NCBI GenBank assembly: GCA_035569695.1
Contig: DATMMO010000181.1
Span: 1 to 7,499, forward strand
From: DASXMT01 sp035569695
GTDB lineage: Bacteria; Actinomycetota; Acidimicrobiia; Acidimicrobiales; RAAP-2
Length of the DNA stretch: 7,499 bases
Direction: 5' to 3'
Under the pieces are notes generated by a model. It was not told the origin of the DNA. It was given only the letters and a program-made list of their open reading frames with translations, and did no database searches. The translations under genes and the position numbers were made by a program. Positions 1-5,551 of the stretch are shown here, piece by piece. Each line of letters starts with the position of its first letter. Within the stretch, counting starts at the first letter, position 1.

Positions 1-569
1 GGTTGGTCTTCGGATCCTACGAGGACATCGCGGGCAAGCCCATGGTGCTCAAGATGGCGGTGGAGTTGGGGGACCCCTGGATGGCGGGCGTGGCTGAGCT
101 CGTTGCCGACCAGCTGGAGGCGGCCGGGTTCCAGGTGATCACCGTGCCGGTCGAGGGGGCGGCAGGCATGGACGAAGCGGCCCGATCGAACAGCTACGAC
201 GTGGCCCTGGTGTCGAGAACGGCGAGCGCCTTCCTGACCAGCACCATGGCCTGGTACTCGGACCAGCTGGGGGAACCGGGATCGGGTGGCTCGGCGAACT
301 GGACCAACTACAGCGACCCGACCCTGGACCAGCTCTTTCGCCAAGCCAGCCAGGAGCTCAACCCGGACAACGGGGCGACCTACTACGCACAGATCGACGC
401 CCAGCTCTGGAACCAGATGATCGCCCTGCCCCTGTTCCAGGAGCCGGCGTTCCTGGCCAACGGCGTGCAGCTCGGCGCGGTCCGGTACAACTCGTCGAGC
501 ACCGGGTTGCTGTGGAACGTGGCCGACTGGACAGCGCTCAAACCAAAGCCGGTGAAGTCGAAGGCGTAG
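1..569 (+). CDS. ABC transporter substrate-binding protein, family 5 (C-terminal part, cut by window edge)
   Basis: This is the C-terminal ~189 residues of an extracellular solute-binding protein of the SBP_bac_5 (peptide/nickel/oligopeptide) family. Such proteins capture a ligand outside the membrane and deliver it to an ABC importer. The frame is open from base 3 and ends at TAG 567-569, so the start lies outside the window. Visible family features are the alternating lobe segment with DPWMAGVAELVADQLEAAGF, the stretch around SYDVALVSRTASAF, the late motif NWTNYSDPTLDQLF followed by a helix with YYAQIDAQLWNQ, and IALPLFQEPAFLANGV, the usual hinge/closing strand near the C-terminus. The tail is short and basic (KPKPVKSKA). 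Transporter permease genes are not visible, so the ligand cannot be assigned. Family assignment is firm; peptide specificity is only the family default. Confidence 0.85.
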   Translation, partial: LVFGSYEDIAGKPMVLKMAVELGDPWMAGVAELVADQLEAAGFQVITVPVEGAAGMDEAARSNSYDVALVSRTASAFLTSTMAWYSDQLGEPGSGGSANWTNYSDPTLDQLFRQASQELNPDNGATYYAQIDAQLWNQMIALPLFQEPAFLANGVQLGAVRYNSSSTGLLWNVADWTALKPKPVKSKA

Positions 570-609
570 GGCAAACGTGGGCGGCGGGGGCTGGCGCGGC
601 GCGGGTTGC

Positions 610-642
610 CGGGGCGGTGACGGGGCGGTCGCGGGACGGTCA
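610..642. repeat. Three tandem 11-bp GC-rich repeats
   Basis: Three consecutive 11-bp units read CGGGGCGGTGA, CGGGGCGGTCG and CGGGACGGTCA, with no spacer. They lie between the substrate-binding protein gene and the tRNA-Leu gene, just upstream of its likely promoter. The spacing of one helical turn would suit stacked protein-binding sites, but simple slippage in GC-rich DNA would also explain them. Confidence 0.5.
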
Positions 643-668
643 ATCAGGCACGGTGGCTGCGCTACCAT
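640..668 (+). promoter_or_regulatory. Possible tRNA-Leu promoter
   Basis: TACCAT at 663-668 resembles an actinobacterial -10 element (TAnnnT). A weak -35-like TCAATC lies at 640-645 with a 17-bp spacer. Transcription would start near 675, giving a leader of about 28 nt before the tRNA at 703. The -35 match is poor, so this is tentative. Confidence 0.3.
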
Positions 669-702
669 GCCTGACGCCCGATGGACACATTTGGCACCAC
701 TC

Positions 703-786
703 GTCGGAGTGGCGGAATAGGCAGACGCGCTAGCTTGAGGGGCTAGTGCCCGCAAGGGCGTGGGGGTTCAAGTCCCCCCTCCGACA
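703..786 (+). tRNA. tRNA-Leu (anticodon GAG)
   Basis: A complete class II tRNA can be folded by eye. The acceptor stem GTCGGAG (703-709) pairs with CTCCGAC (779-785), with discriminator A at 786. The anticodon stem CTAGC (730-734) pairs with GCTAG (742-746) around the loop TTGAGGG, giving anticodon GAG at 737-739, which reads leucine CUC/CUU codons. The long variable arm GCCC-GCAA-GGGC (748-759) is typical of tRNA-Leu. The T arm is GGGGG-TTCAAGT-CCCCC (762-778). The 3' CCA is not encoded (AC then GGA follows). A recombinase remnant lies directly on the 3' side, the side where integrating elements usually insert. Confidence 0.97.
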
Positions 787-792
787 CGGACG

Positions 793-821
793 GAAGCACA
801 CGGTTCGGGCGGACGTGCTTC
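793..821. repeat. Inverted repeat between tRNA-Leu and recombinase remnant
   Basis: GAAGCAC (793-799) and GTGCTTC (815-821) form a perfect 7-bp inverted repeat around a 15-nt loop, seven bases after the tRNA ends. There is no T-tract, so it is a weak candidate for a tRNA terminator. It also sits where the recombinase homology has already been lost, so it could be a junction scar. Confidence 0.4.
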
Positions 822-851
822 GGCGGTCACAAGGCGCTGGACAGGGTCGTA

Positions 852-1205
852 AACGAGCGTCAGCACCGCGCTCTTCGACCACGCTCGGGTGTCCCGATGG
901 CGGTTGCGAGCCGGGTCGTGGGCGCTGGGGGAGGGGATACCGTCTCGGGTCAGTCCCTCGGCCACCGCGAAGAGGCCGTTTCCGGCCAAGTAGTCGGCGA
1001 AGATGCGAGCCACGATCAGAGCCGAAACTGGATCCGGCTCGAGCTTGTGGAGACGTTGACCGATCGCTGCTTTGCCCGGGTTGGGATGGACCCCGGCATC
1101 GGCGACTCGGTAGCCGTAGGGTGGGCGTCGGCCAAGGAACCGGCCCTCCGCCCGTGATACCCGAATACCGGGGGTTGGCGAGGATGCGGTGTAGTTGCCG
1201 GAGGA
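852..1205 (-). pseudogene. Remnant of a large serine recombinase (Recombinase domain), permuted and frameshifted
   Basis: On the minus strand, 1160 to about 864 encodes the middle 'Recombinase' domain (PF07508 type) of a large serine recombinase. Key segments are AEGRFLGRRPPYGYRVADAG, then RLHKLEPDPVSALIVARIFA, AVAEGLTRDGIPSPSAHDPA and RNRHRDTRAWSKSAV. These are characteristic of actinobacterial site-specific recombinases that integrate or excise elements through a serine nucleophile. The N-terminal catalytic domain and the zinc-ribbon/coiled-coil C-terminus are missing. Homology stops after AWSKSAV, where NPRYTG would normally follow; the frame then runs uninformatively into the tRNA. A matching piece, HRILANPRYSG, lies upstream (about 1193-1161) in another frame, immediately before the AEGRF segment. 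The order is therefore permuted relative to an intact gene. It is certainly non-functional. Confidence 0.8.
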
Positions 1206-1318
1206 ATCTGGGGAACAACTGATGGAGGCTTCCAACCACAATCAATCTGACCGACATCCCGGGGCAGTGCTCTGAGGACAGGCGGGCGATTGGGGTCGAC
1301 GCGAATAGCGGAAGACGA

Positions 1319-1441
1319 CTAACCCGGCTTTGGCCAGAACCGTCCGGCAACATTCGAGAGGGGGTGCATCAGGCCGATCACGGAGATCGTGGCGGTGTAC
1401 AGCCAAAACAGCGACTCGCCCTCTTGAAATACTTGGACAGG
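1319..1441 (-). other. Out-of-frame hydrophobic 3' extension of the phosphoesterase gene
   Basis: A second minus-strand frame is open from 1441 to TAG at 1321-1319. It encodes QEGESLFWLYTATISVIGLM followed by HPLSNVAGRFWPKPG. The segment looks like a C-terminal membrane helix with a short tail. From the CAA codon at 1426 onward, 28 of 35 codons end in G or C. The annotated phosphoesterase frame across the same bases has only about 7 of its last 15 codons ending in G or C. A frameshift near 1425-1440 would join the two. Whether it is a true mutation, a sequencing error or an old gene fragment cannot be decided here. Confidence 0.5.
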
Positions 1442-2937
1442 TCAGGCGAATCGGATGGTGGGTTCGTCGGCAGTAGGACTGGGCTGCGTGGCGCCTGCGT
1501 GAAGTTGAAATCATTGGCCAAGTTGCCCAGCTGTGCCTGGTCCTCCCGCACGTCCGGACGCGGGTCGGGCCGGCCATCCGTCCTAGGGTCGAGCCTCGAC
1601 CCGCTAAGGAAGGCGTCCTCAATGAACTTGAGGTACGCATCCGAACTCACGACAGAGTGGTCGATGTACCCGCGCTTTGCATAGGGGCTGATCACAAGGG
1701 AGGGAACACGCAGTCCGTAGCCGCTCTGGTCCACGGCCGGAGGGACCACGCCGTCGTAAAAGCCCCCCCAATCGTCCCACGACAAGAAGATGGCGCACGA
1801 CTTCCAGTCCGGACCCTTCATGATCGAATTGATGAGTGCGGTCACGTAAGCCTGCCCCTGGTGCACGCTGGCCGGGGGGTGCTCACTGTCAGGTTGGGAT
1901 GGCGTCACCCATGAGACTGCCGGCAGCGTTCCCTGGTGGGCCTGTTGAAGGAAATTGTCGAGTGGCTGAATGTTCTTCTCCTGGCGATTTGCATGGACGT
2001 CGGTGAACAGTGGCAGAGGGTTCCAAATGCCCGGCGTGGTGTAACTCTGCGGCACCGGCTTGCACGTCTGCGCCGAGTCATTCGCACAGTCCGGCTGGTG
2101 ACCGGTCTGCACGTAGTAGCCCCAGGACACATGGTCACGGAACAAGAGCCGCGTGAGGTCCGTCCACGCGAGGTCGATGGTGGTCGTACCGGTAGACATC
2201 TCCTTGGCGACGGCCTCATCGAAATGATTGTCCGCGTAGGGCCCGTAGATATCGCTTAAGCAACTGGTCGGGGACTTGTTCTTGCACCTCGCCGACCACC
2301 CTGAGACCAAGTAGAGATGGTCAGGTAGTGACCACGAGGACACCGGCTCGAACATGTGGTCGTTGAGCACATAGTCGTTCGCGTAGGTCCAGTAGTTGGG
2401 GATCTCGGCTGCCGTGTGATACCCCATGACGTCCGGTAGTGACGTGTTGCCATTGACCGCCCCGCACGCAGGATCGTTGGGGTTCTTGCACGTGCTTGAT
2501 TCATCGATCAGGGTTTGCACGAAGCCATTCATCAAACCGCTGTTGACGTCGGCAGCCGCTTCATATTCCCCATGCGGACCACCGCCATTGATGTCATAGG
2601 CATCATGGAACGGAGCGACACAGGTCTTCGTGTGCGGGTCGGGCACACAGACTGTCGGCACACCGTTGACCTTTGGTATGCCATCCGTTCCCGGATACGT
2701 GCCAAAGTACGAATCGAAAGAGCGGTTTTCCTGCATGAGGATGATGACATGCTTGATCTTGTGAATTCCTGGAGGGATGAGATAGCACCCTGTCGGCCCT
2801 CCCACCACGTCGTTAGCGGGGCAGGTTCTTTTGGGCTGGGAGACGAGCGGAGCAGTGGTCGAGGTGGTCGAAGCAGCCCCGGCAGGACCTGCGCCCAAAA
2901 TGACCGTGAGGAGCACGGCGGCAGCGATTTGCTTCAT
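1378..2937 (-). CDS. Secreted phosphoesterase, phospholipase C / acid phosphatase family
   Basis: A 519-aa protein of the PF04185 phosphoesterase family, which includes bacterial non-specific phospholipases C and AcpA-type acid phosphatases. It would hydrolyse phosphate esters outside the membrane. Residues 1-22 form a Sec signal peptide (MKQIAAAVLLTVILGAGPAG, then AAS) followed by a Ser/Thr linker. The family hallmark HVIILMQENRSFDSYFG is at about 63-79, with E70/N71 as expected metal ligands. SSWSLPDH (200-207) probably carries the nucleophile. SWVTPSQPDSEHPP is at 342-355, SWDDWGGFYD with the metal-binding DD at 386-395, and SPYAKRGYIDHS near 417-428. Start ATG 2937 is chosen for the signal peptide and an AAGGAAAAGG stretch 11 nt upstream; the frame itself is open to 3132. 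The last ~15 codons, including two extra cysteines, lose codon bias, which suggests a frameshift (see 1319-1441). Specific substrate unknown. Confidence 0.9.
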   Translation of the reverse strand: MKQIAAAVLLTVILGAGPAGAASTTSTTAPLVSQPKRTCPANDVVGGPTGCYLIPPGIHKIKHVIILMQENRSFDSYFGTYPGTDGIPKVNGVPTVCVPDPHTKTCVAPFHDAYDINGGGPHGEYEAAADVNSGLMNGFVQTLIDESSTCKNPNDPACGAVNGNTSLPDVMGYHTAAEIPNYWTYANDYVLNDHMFEPVSSWSLPDHLYLVSGWSARCKNKSPTSCLSDIYGPYADNHFDEAVAKEMSTGTTTIDLAWTDLTRLLFRDHVSWGYYVQTGHQPDCANDSAQTCKPVPQSYTTPGIWNPLPLFTDVHANRQEKNIQPLDNFLQQAHQGTLPAVSWVTPSQPDSEHPPASVHQGQAYVTALINSIMKGPDWKSCAIFLSWDDWGGFYDGVVPPAVDQSGYGLRVPSLVISPYAKRGYIDHSVVSSDAYLKFIEDAFLSGSRLDPRTDGRPDPRPDVREDQAQLGNLANDFNFTQAPRSPVLLPTNPPSDSPDLSKYFKRASRCFGCTPPRSP

Positions 2938-3437
2938 GTGACGATGCACCTTTTCCTTAGTTTTGAGTCTCACACGAGGCGCCACATCGGTCATCCACAC
3001 AATGCACGATAAGTCTCCAGAAATACTCGCCTCGAAATGATGCGGTCGACATTGCCTTTTAGGAGGACGATTCGCGAATACTCGTGCCGGCGTCTGCGTG
3101 CGGACCAGTAATTGCCAAGGACGGAGCGGCATTCATTCTCGAACTCTTCTACCGGGGATGGCACGCTCTCGAGGAGACCTCCGAAAACTTGGGAATGGAC
3201 TCGGTCCAGCACGTCTAGTGACGGCCCAGTGGGGCCTTAAATCGACTTCTTCCAAAATCGGTGAATCGCGAATGCGGCGCTGGCCAGCAACCCAGACTTG
3301 CGGATTCCAAAAAAGCCACTTCTGTCCACCATTTTGAGGGCGGTCGGGTCCAAGCCCGCTTAGCATGTCGTTCGATGGCTTTCGGCCCAGCGGGGAACGG
3401 TTACGACCGGCGAGTGCAACTGATCCCTCCAATCGGG
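2938..3437. other. 500-bp region with little coding signal
   Basis: This stretch separates the phosphoesterase start from a small plus-strand ORF. It should hold the phosphoesterase promoter, but I cannot point to a convincing -35/-10 pair. The purine-rich stretch AAGGAAAAGG (minus strand, 2958-2949) serves the phosphoesterase start. The sequence has more A/T than its neighbours. A 73-codon minus-strand ORF at 2991-3212 with unbiased codons is present, but I do not support it as a gene. The region may be decayed DNA. Confidence 0.5.
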
Positions 3438-3572
3438 ATGGGCATATTTTTTGGGCTGGCCATCGTCCTACGTTCGGCCTGGCAGCTCGGCGCCATCGCA
3501 GCGGTGGCGATTCTTGTATGGCTGGCGGTGCGCTGGAACCGTCGACATCCAGCCGGTCCATCGAACCAGTAG
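3438..3572 (+). CDS. Possible small single-pass membrane protein (44 aa)
   Basis: A short plus-strand ORF encodes MGIFFGLAIVLRSAWQLGAI followed by AAVAILVWLAVRWNRRHPAG and a PSNQ end. The hydrophobic stretch is long enough for one membrane helix and is closed by an Arg-rich segment, so the C-terminus would be cytoplasmic by the positive-inside rule. About two thirds of its codons end in G or C, moderate support for coding. The frame is open further upstream; ATG 3375 and GTG 3414 are alternative starts, and none has a good ribosome binding site. No family is recognised. It converges with the 93-aa gene on the other strand. It may be a real small protein or a chance ORF. Confidence 0.3.
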   Translation: MGIFFGLAIVLRSAWQLGAIAAVAILVWLAVRWNRRHPAGPSNQ

Positions 3573-3606
3573 CGCCCCCGAACCCTCGAAGCGTGACGCG
3601 ACAGAC

Positions 3607-3625
3607 CTCCGGCATGTAGCCGGGG
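3607..3625. terminator. Hairpin between convergent small genes, possible terminator
   Basis: CCTCCGGC-type stem: 3607-3613 pairs with 3619-3625 (seven pairs including one G-U) around the 5-nt loop ATGTA. It sits between the stop of the plus-strand small ORF (3572) and the stop of the minus-strand 93-aa gene (3655), where a bidirectional terminator would be expected. There is no T-tract on either strand, so support is structural and positional only. Confidence 0.35.
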
Positions 3626-3654
3626 TCGTCGTATATCCGAGGTTCCGCGGGGAG

Positions 3655-3936
3655 CTACAGGCGGATCATGTCCACTATGCCGGTCTGCAGCGCGTCCATG
3701 ACGGCGGCGGCAGTGCTGTCGTCCACCCCGTACCAGGTCAACAGCTTGGCAATCACGCCGGAAGCCTCGAACAGAGTAAGGGCTGCCTGCTCCCGACTCT
3801 CGAAGTCCCGGCCGGCCCATGCGTCTTGCAGGCGGCTGCTGAGCAGGTACGAGCGGGAGTCGACAGCATCGACAGCATCTCGCAGCTCTCGGGCCAGCTC
3901 GATTTCTGGCTCGATGGTGGCGATGGCGGATAGCAT
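3655..3936 (-). CDS. Hypothetical 93-aa protein, downstream of the copper monooxygenase
   Basis: A minus-strand ORF from ATG 3936 to TAG 3655 encodes a soluble, acidic, mostly helical protein. It begins MLSAIATIEPEIELARELRD, has a middle SRSYLLSSRLQDAWAGRDFE and ends DALQTGIVDMIRL. No signal peptide, membrane segment or cysteine is visible, so it should be cytoplasmic. I recognise no family. The start lies only 8 bases after the TGA (3947-3945) of the monooxygenase gene, and no clear ribosome binding site precedes it, so translation probably depends on coupling to the upstream gene. The frame is open upstream to 4065, but that part overlaps the conserved end of the monooxygenase and reads as an Arg-rich shadow. 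Co-transcription is likely; a functional link is a guess. Confidence 0.6.
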   Translation of the reverse strand: MLSAIATIEPEIELARELRDAVDAVDSRSYLLSSRLQDAWAGRDFESREQAALTLFEASGVIAKLLTWYGVDDSTAAAVMDALQTGIVDMIRL

Positions 3937-3944
3937 CGTGCGGG

Positions 3945-5108
3945 TCAGAATGAGATGGCGCCAGAGTCGACGCGCTTCGGCCAGCCGATGGCCCCTGGGG
4001 AAGTGGCGGGCGGAACGGTCATCACCAATCCCAGGCACATCTCGTCGGTTGAACCGTCTCCCCATGTCACGAAACGTGCGGGCAGGTTGCGCAGGGCGGG
4101 TAACTCCTGATGCAGCTTTGGGTCGTAGGTGCAGTTCACCTGGATCTTGTCACCGGGCACAACGGAGACGGGCGTCTGCAGGGTGTAGCCCCGTTGATAG
4201 TCGAAGTTGTAGTTGGGAACATCCAGGAGTGTCTTCTGCGTTGGACTCCCCGGGTTCAAGATGATCTGCAGGGTCCGTCCGGTCAGGTGCATATGGGCAC
4301 CGACCCGCACGACGGTTCCGGCTTTCAAGACCGGCCAGGTACACGACGTGGTATCGCCGGCGGATGGGTCGGCTGGGTTGCGTCCGCAGATGGATTCCAG
4401 GCTGTTCACAAATTGGACGGCGTCGGGTCCGAAGCGCTGTCCCAAGTCGGCGAGCGACGTCGCTCGGTTGCACAGTGATCCCGTCACCCCGGCCGGGCAC
4501 GGGACGTCTGGCGGCGCCGGCATCAGGGCGAGGCTCATTGGCCGGAGTGGCGTCGAAGCGGGGACCGTGTGGAGGACAAGCTTGGCTCGCACCGGCTTGT
4601 CGCCGACCAACAGGTTGTAGTGGATCTGCATGATGACGAGGCTGCCCTTGGGCAGCGGTTGCCCAGTCCCGGCCGGTAGCACGTCCTCGCCGTGACCGGG
4701 CGCCCAGGCCGACAGCCACGGTGTGTCGGCGATGTGGGCCAGGGAGGTTCCGGGCAACGCAGTCTCGCCGAAGCAGGTCCAACCCTTCCCGCCGCGGTCA
4801 ACCACTTTGGCCTGGGTGGCCAGCGCCGGCGGCACGAGGAACAAGATGGCGTGGTGAACCTCGATGCTGTTCGGATGGAACTGGCTCGAGACGATGAAGG
4901 AGTTCGCCTGCGCATGCGGGTTGACCAAGGTGCAGTGATAGTCGTCGGTTCCGCCATTCGGAGGATGCGGCGTGTACGCGGTTGGCGCCTGCAAGGTGAC
5001 TGTTGTCACAGACGGCAAGCTCTGAGCCCCCGCTGGCGCGCTCCCGACGACCACGGCACCGACAACAAGAACGAGCGCAGCAAAACGGACCAAGATGCCC
5101 ACCCTCAT
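3945..5108 (-). CDS. Secreted copper type II, ascorbate-dependent-type monooxygenase (PHM/DBH-like)
   Basis: A 387-aa protein related to the catalytic core of peptidylglycine alpha-hydroxylating monooxygenase and dopamine beta-monooxygenase. These use two separate coppers, O2 and a reductant to hydroxylate a C-H bond. A signal peptide (RVGILVRFAALVLVVGAVVV, ending in PAGA before Q29) directs export. The expected ligands are visible: VHHAILF (H85, H86) and MQIHYN (H163) for the first copper, GAHMHLTGR (H272, H274) and DEMC (M357) for the second. NCTYDP, AlRNLPARFVTWGDGSTDEM and the start DDYHCTLVNP match the family. Eight cysteines would allow four disulfides. ATG 5108 is used; an adjacent GTG at 5111 is equally possible, and neither has a strong ribosome binding site. 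A candidate promoter lies at 5154-5181. The gene precedes the 93-aa gene and diverges from the GH5 gene. Substrate unknown. Confidence 0.88.
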   Translation of the reverse strand: MRVGILVRFAALVLVVGAVVVGSAPAGAQSLPSVTTVTLQAPTAYTPHPPNGGTDDYHCTLVNPHAQANSFIVSSQFHPNSIEVHHAILFLVPPALATQAKVVDRGGKGWTCFGETALPGTSLAHIADTPWLSAWAPGHGEDVLPAGTGQPLPKGSLVIMQIHYNLLVGDKPVRAKLVLHTVPASTPLRPMSLALMPAPPDVPCPAGVTGSLCNRATSLADLGQRFGPDAVQFVNSLESICGRNPADPSAGDTTSCTWPVLKAGTVVRVGAHMHLTGRTLQIILNPGSPTQKTLLDVPNYNFDYQRGYTLQTPVSVVPGDKIQVNCTYDPKLHQELPALRNLPARFVTWGDGSTDEMCLGLVMTVPPATSPGAIGWPKRVDSGAISF

Positions 5109-5153
5109 CACACGGACTGTAATCGGGTCGGCTCCGCTACGCTCGGTCGGGGC

Positions 5154-5181
5154 ATTATCTCCGTAGAGGCCCGGGCGTCGA
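5154..5181 (-). promoter_or_regulatory. Candidate sigma-70-type promoter of the copper monooxygenase gene
   Basis: On the minus strand TCGACG (5181-5176) and GATAAT (5159-5154) are separated by 16 bp. They match the -35 consensus TTGACA at four of six positions and the -10 consensus TATAAT at five of six. The start point would be near 5147, leaving a leader of about 39 nt before ATG 5108. Confidence 0.45.
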
Positions 5182-5330
5182 GGGGTTGTGGAAGCGTCGT
5201 ACGGATGTGGGCCTTTGCGGCCATTCGGTTGGCCACGGTATGGGTGTGCTCATGGTTCCGAACGCCCTCCGACACCCGTATGACGGACTGGCTCGCAGGC
5301 GCTCGGCGGTAGCTCGACGCATTTCAGTTG

Positions 5331-5366
5331 GTACTGCGGTGCACCGCGCACGTACTCGGTGCACCG
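5331..5366. promoter_or_regulatory. Twin palindromic operator-like site
   Basis: The 10-bp perfect palindrome CGGTGCACCG occurs at 5337-5346 and again at 5357-5366, centres exactly 20 bp apart. The first copy extends to a 12-bp palindrome (GCGGTGCACCGC). Each copy is preceded by GTACT, so the units are near-direct repeats (GTACTGCGGTGCACCG and GTACTCGGTGCACCG). Two dyads spaced about two helical turns between divergent genes suggest two dimers of a regulator. No regulator gene is in the window. Confidence 0.5.
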
Positions 5367-5539
5367 TCATGTCCGAAAGGATGTAGCCCACCTGTCGCGG
5401 CCTGAAGAGGTCGAACAGGACCTCGCTCGGTTGGGTAGCCGAAGCCGGTCATACTGTTGCAACCGGATCGTCGGCCCAGTAGGTTCACCTGAACCACAAT
5501 TGCAACTTCGCCGACTCCGATGGCGGGATGCGAAACGGC

Positions 5540-5544
5540 GGAGG
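5540..5544 (+). promoter_or_regulatory. Ribosome binding site deciding the GH5 start
   Basis: GGAGG at 5540-5544 lies 7 nt before GTG 5552, an ideal Shine-Dalgarno arrangement. The upstream in-frame ATG at 5528 has no comparable site, so GTG 5552 is preferred as the start. Confidence 0.7.
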
Positions 5545-5551
5545 CGGCACG

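Larger units (their letters stand above)
5109..5551. other. Divergent intergenic region (443 bp)
   Basis: This stretch separates the divergent monooxygenase and GH5 genes. It holds a candidate minus-strand promoter near the monooxygenase (5154-5181), a pair of identical palindromes in the middle (5331-5366) and a ribosome binding site for GH5 (5540-5544). For the plus strand only a weak promoter candidate is seen (TTGGGT 5431-5436, TACTGT 5452-5457, spacer 15). ORFs here lack conserved features. Confidence 0.6.

Noticed and set aside
2938..3132. N-terminal extension of the phosphoesterase frame to an ATG at 3132
   Set aside because: The extension is Arg-rich, and the signal peptide begins at ATG 2937, which also has a purine-rich ribosome binding site; a start at 3132 would bury the signal peptide.
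2991..3212. A 73-codon minus-strand ORF upstream of the phosphoesterase
   Set aside because: It begins with GTG without a ribosome binding site, shows roughly unbiased third positions and has no recognisable feature; it could be decayed coding DNA but I cannot support it as a gene.
3133..3615. A 160-codon minus-strand ORF opposite the small membrane ORF
   Set aside because: It overlaps the end of other candidates and its translation is Arg/Pro/Trp-rich with no domain signal.
3937..4065. Longer start (4065) for the 93-aa gene
   Set aside because: The added 43 residues overlap the conserved end of the copper monooxygenase and read as an Arg-rich out-of-frame shadow.
4251..4259. GGGTTCAAG matching the T arm of tRNA-Leu, considered as a second attachment site
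   Set aside because: Only nine bases match and the flanks differ, within a conserved coding gene; no real duplicate of the tRNA 3' end was found in the window.
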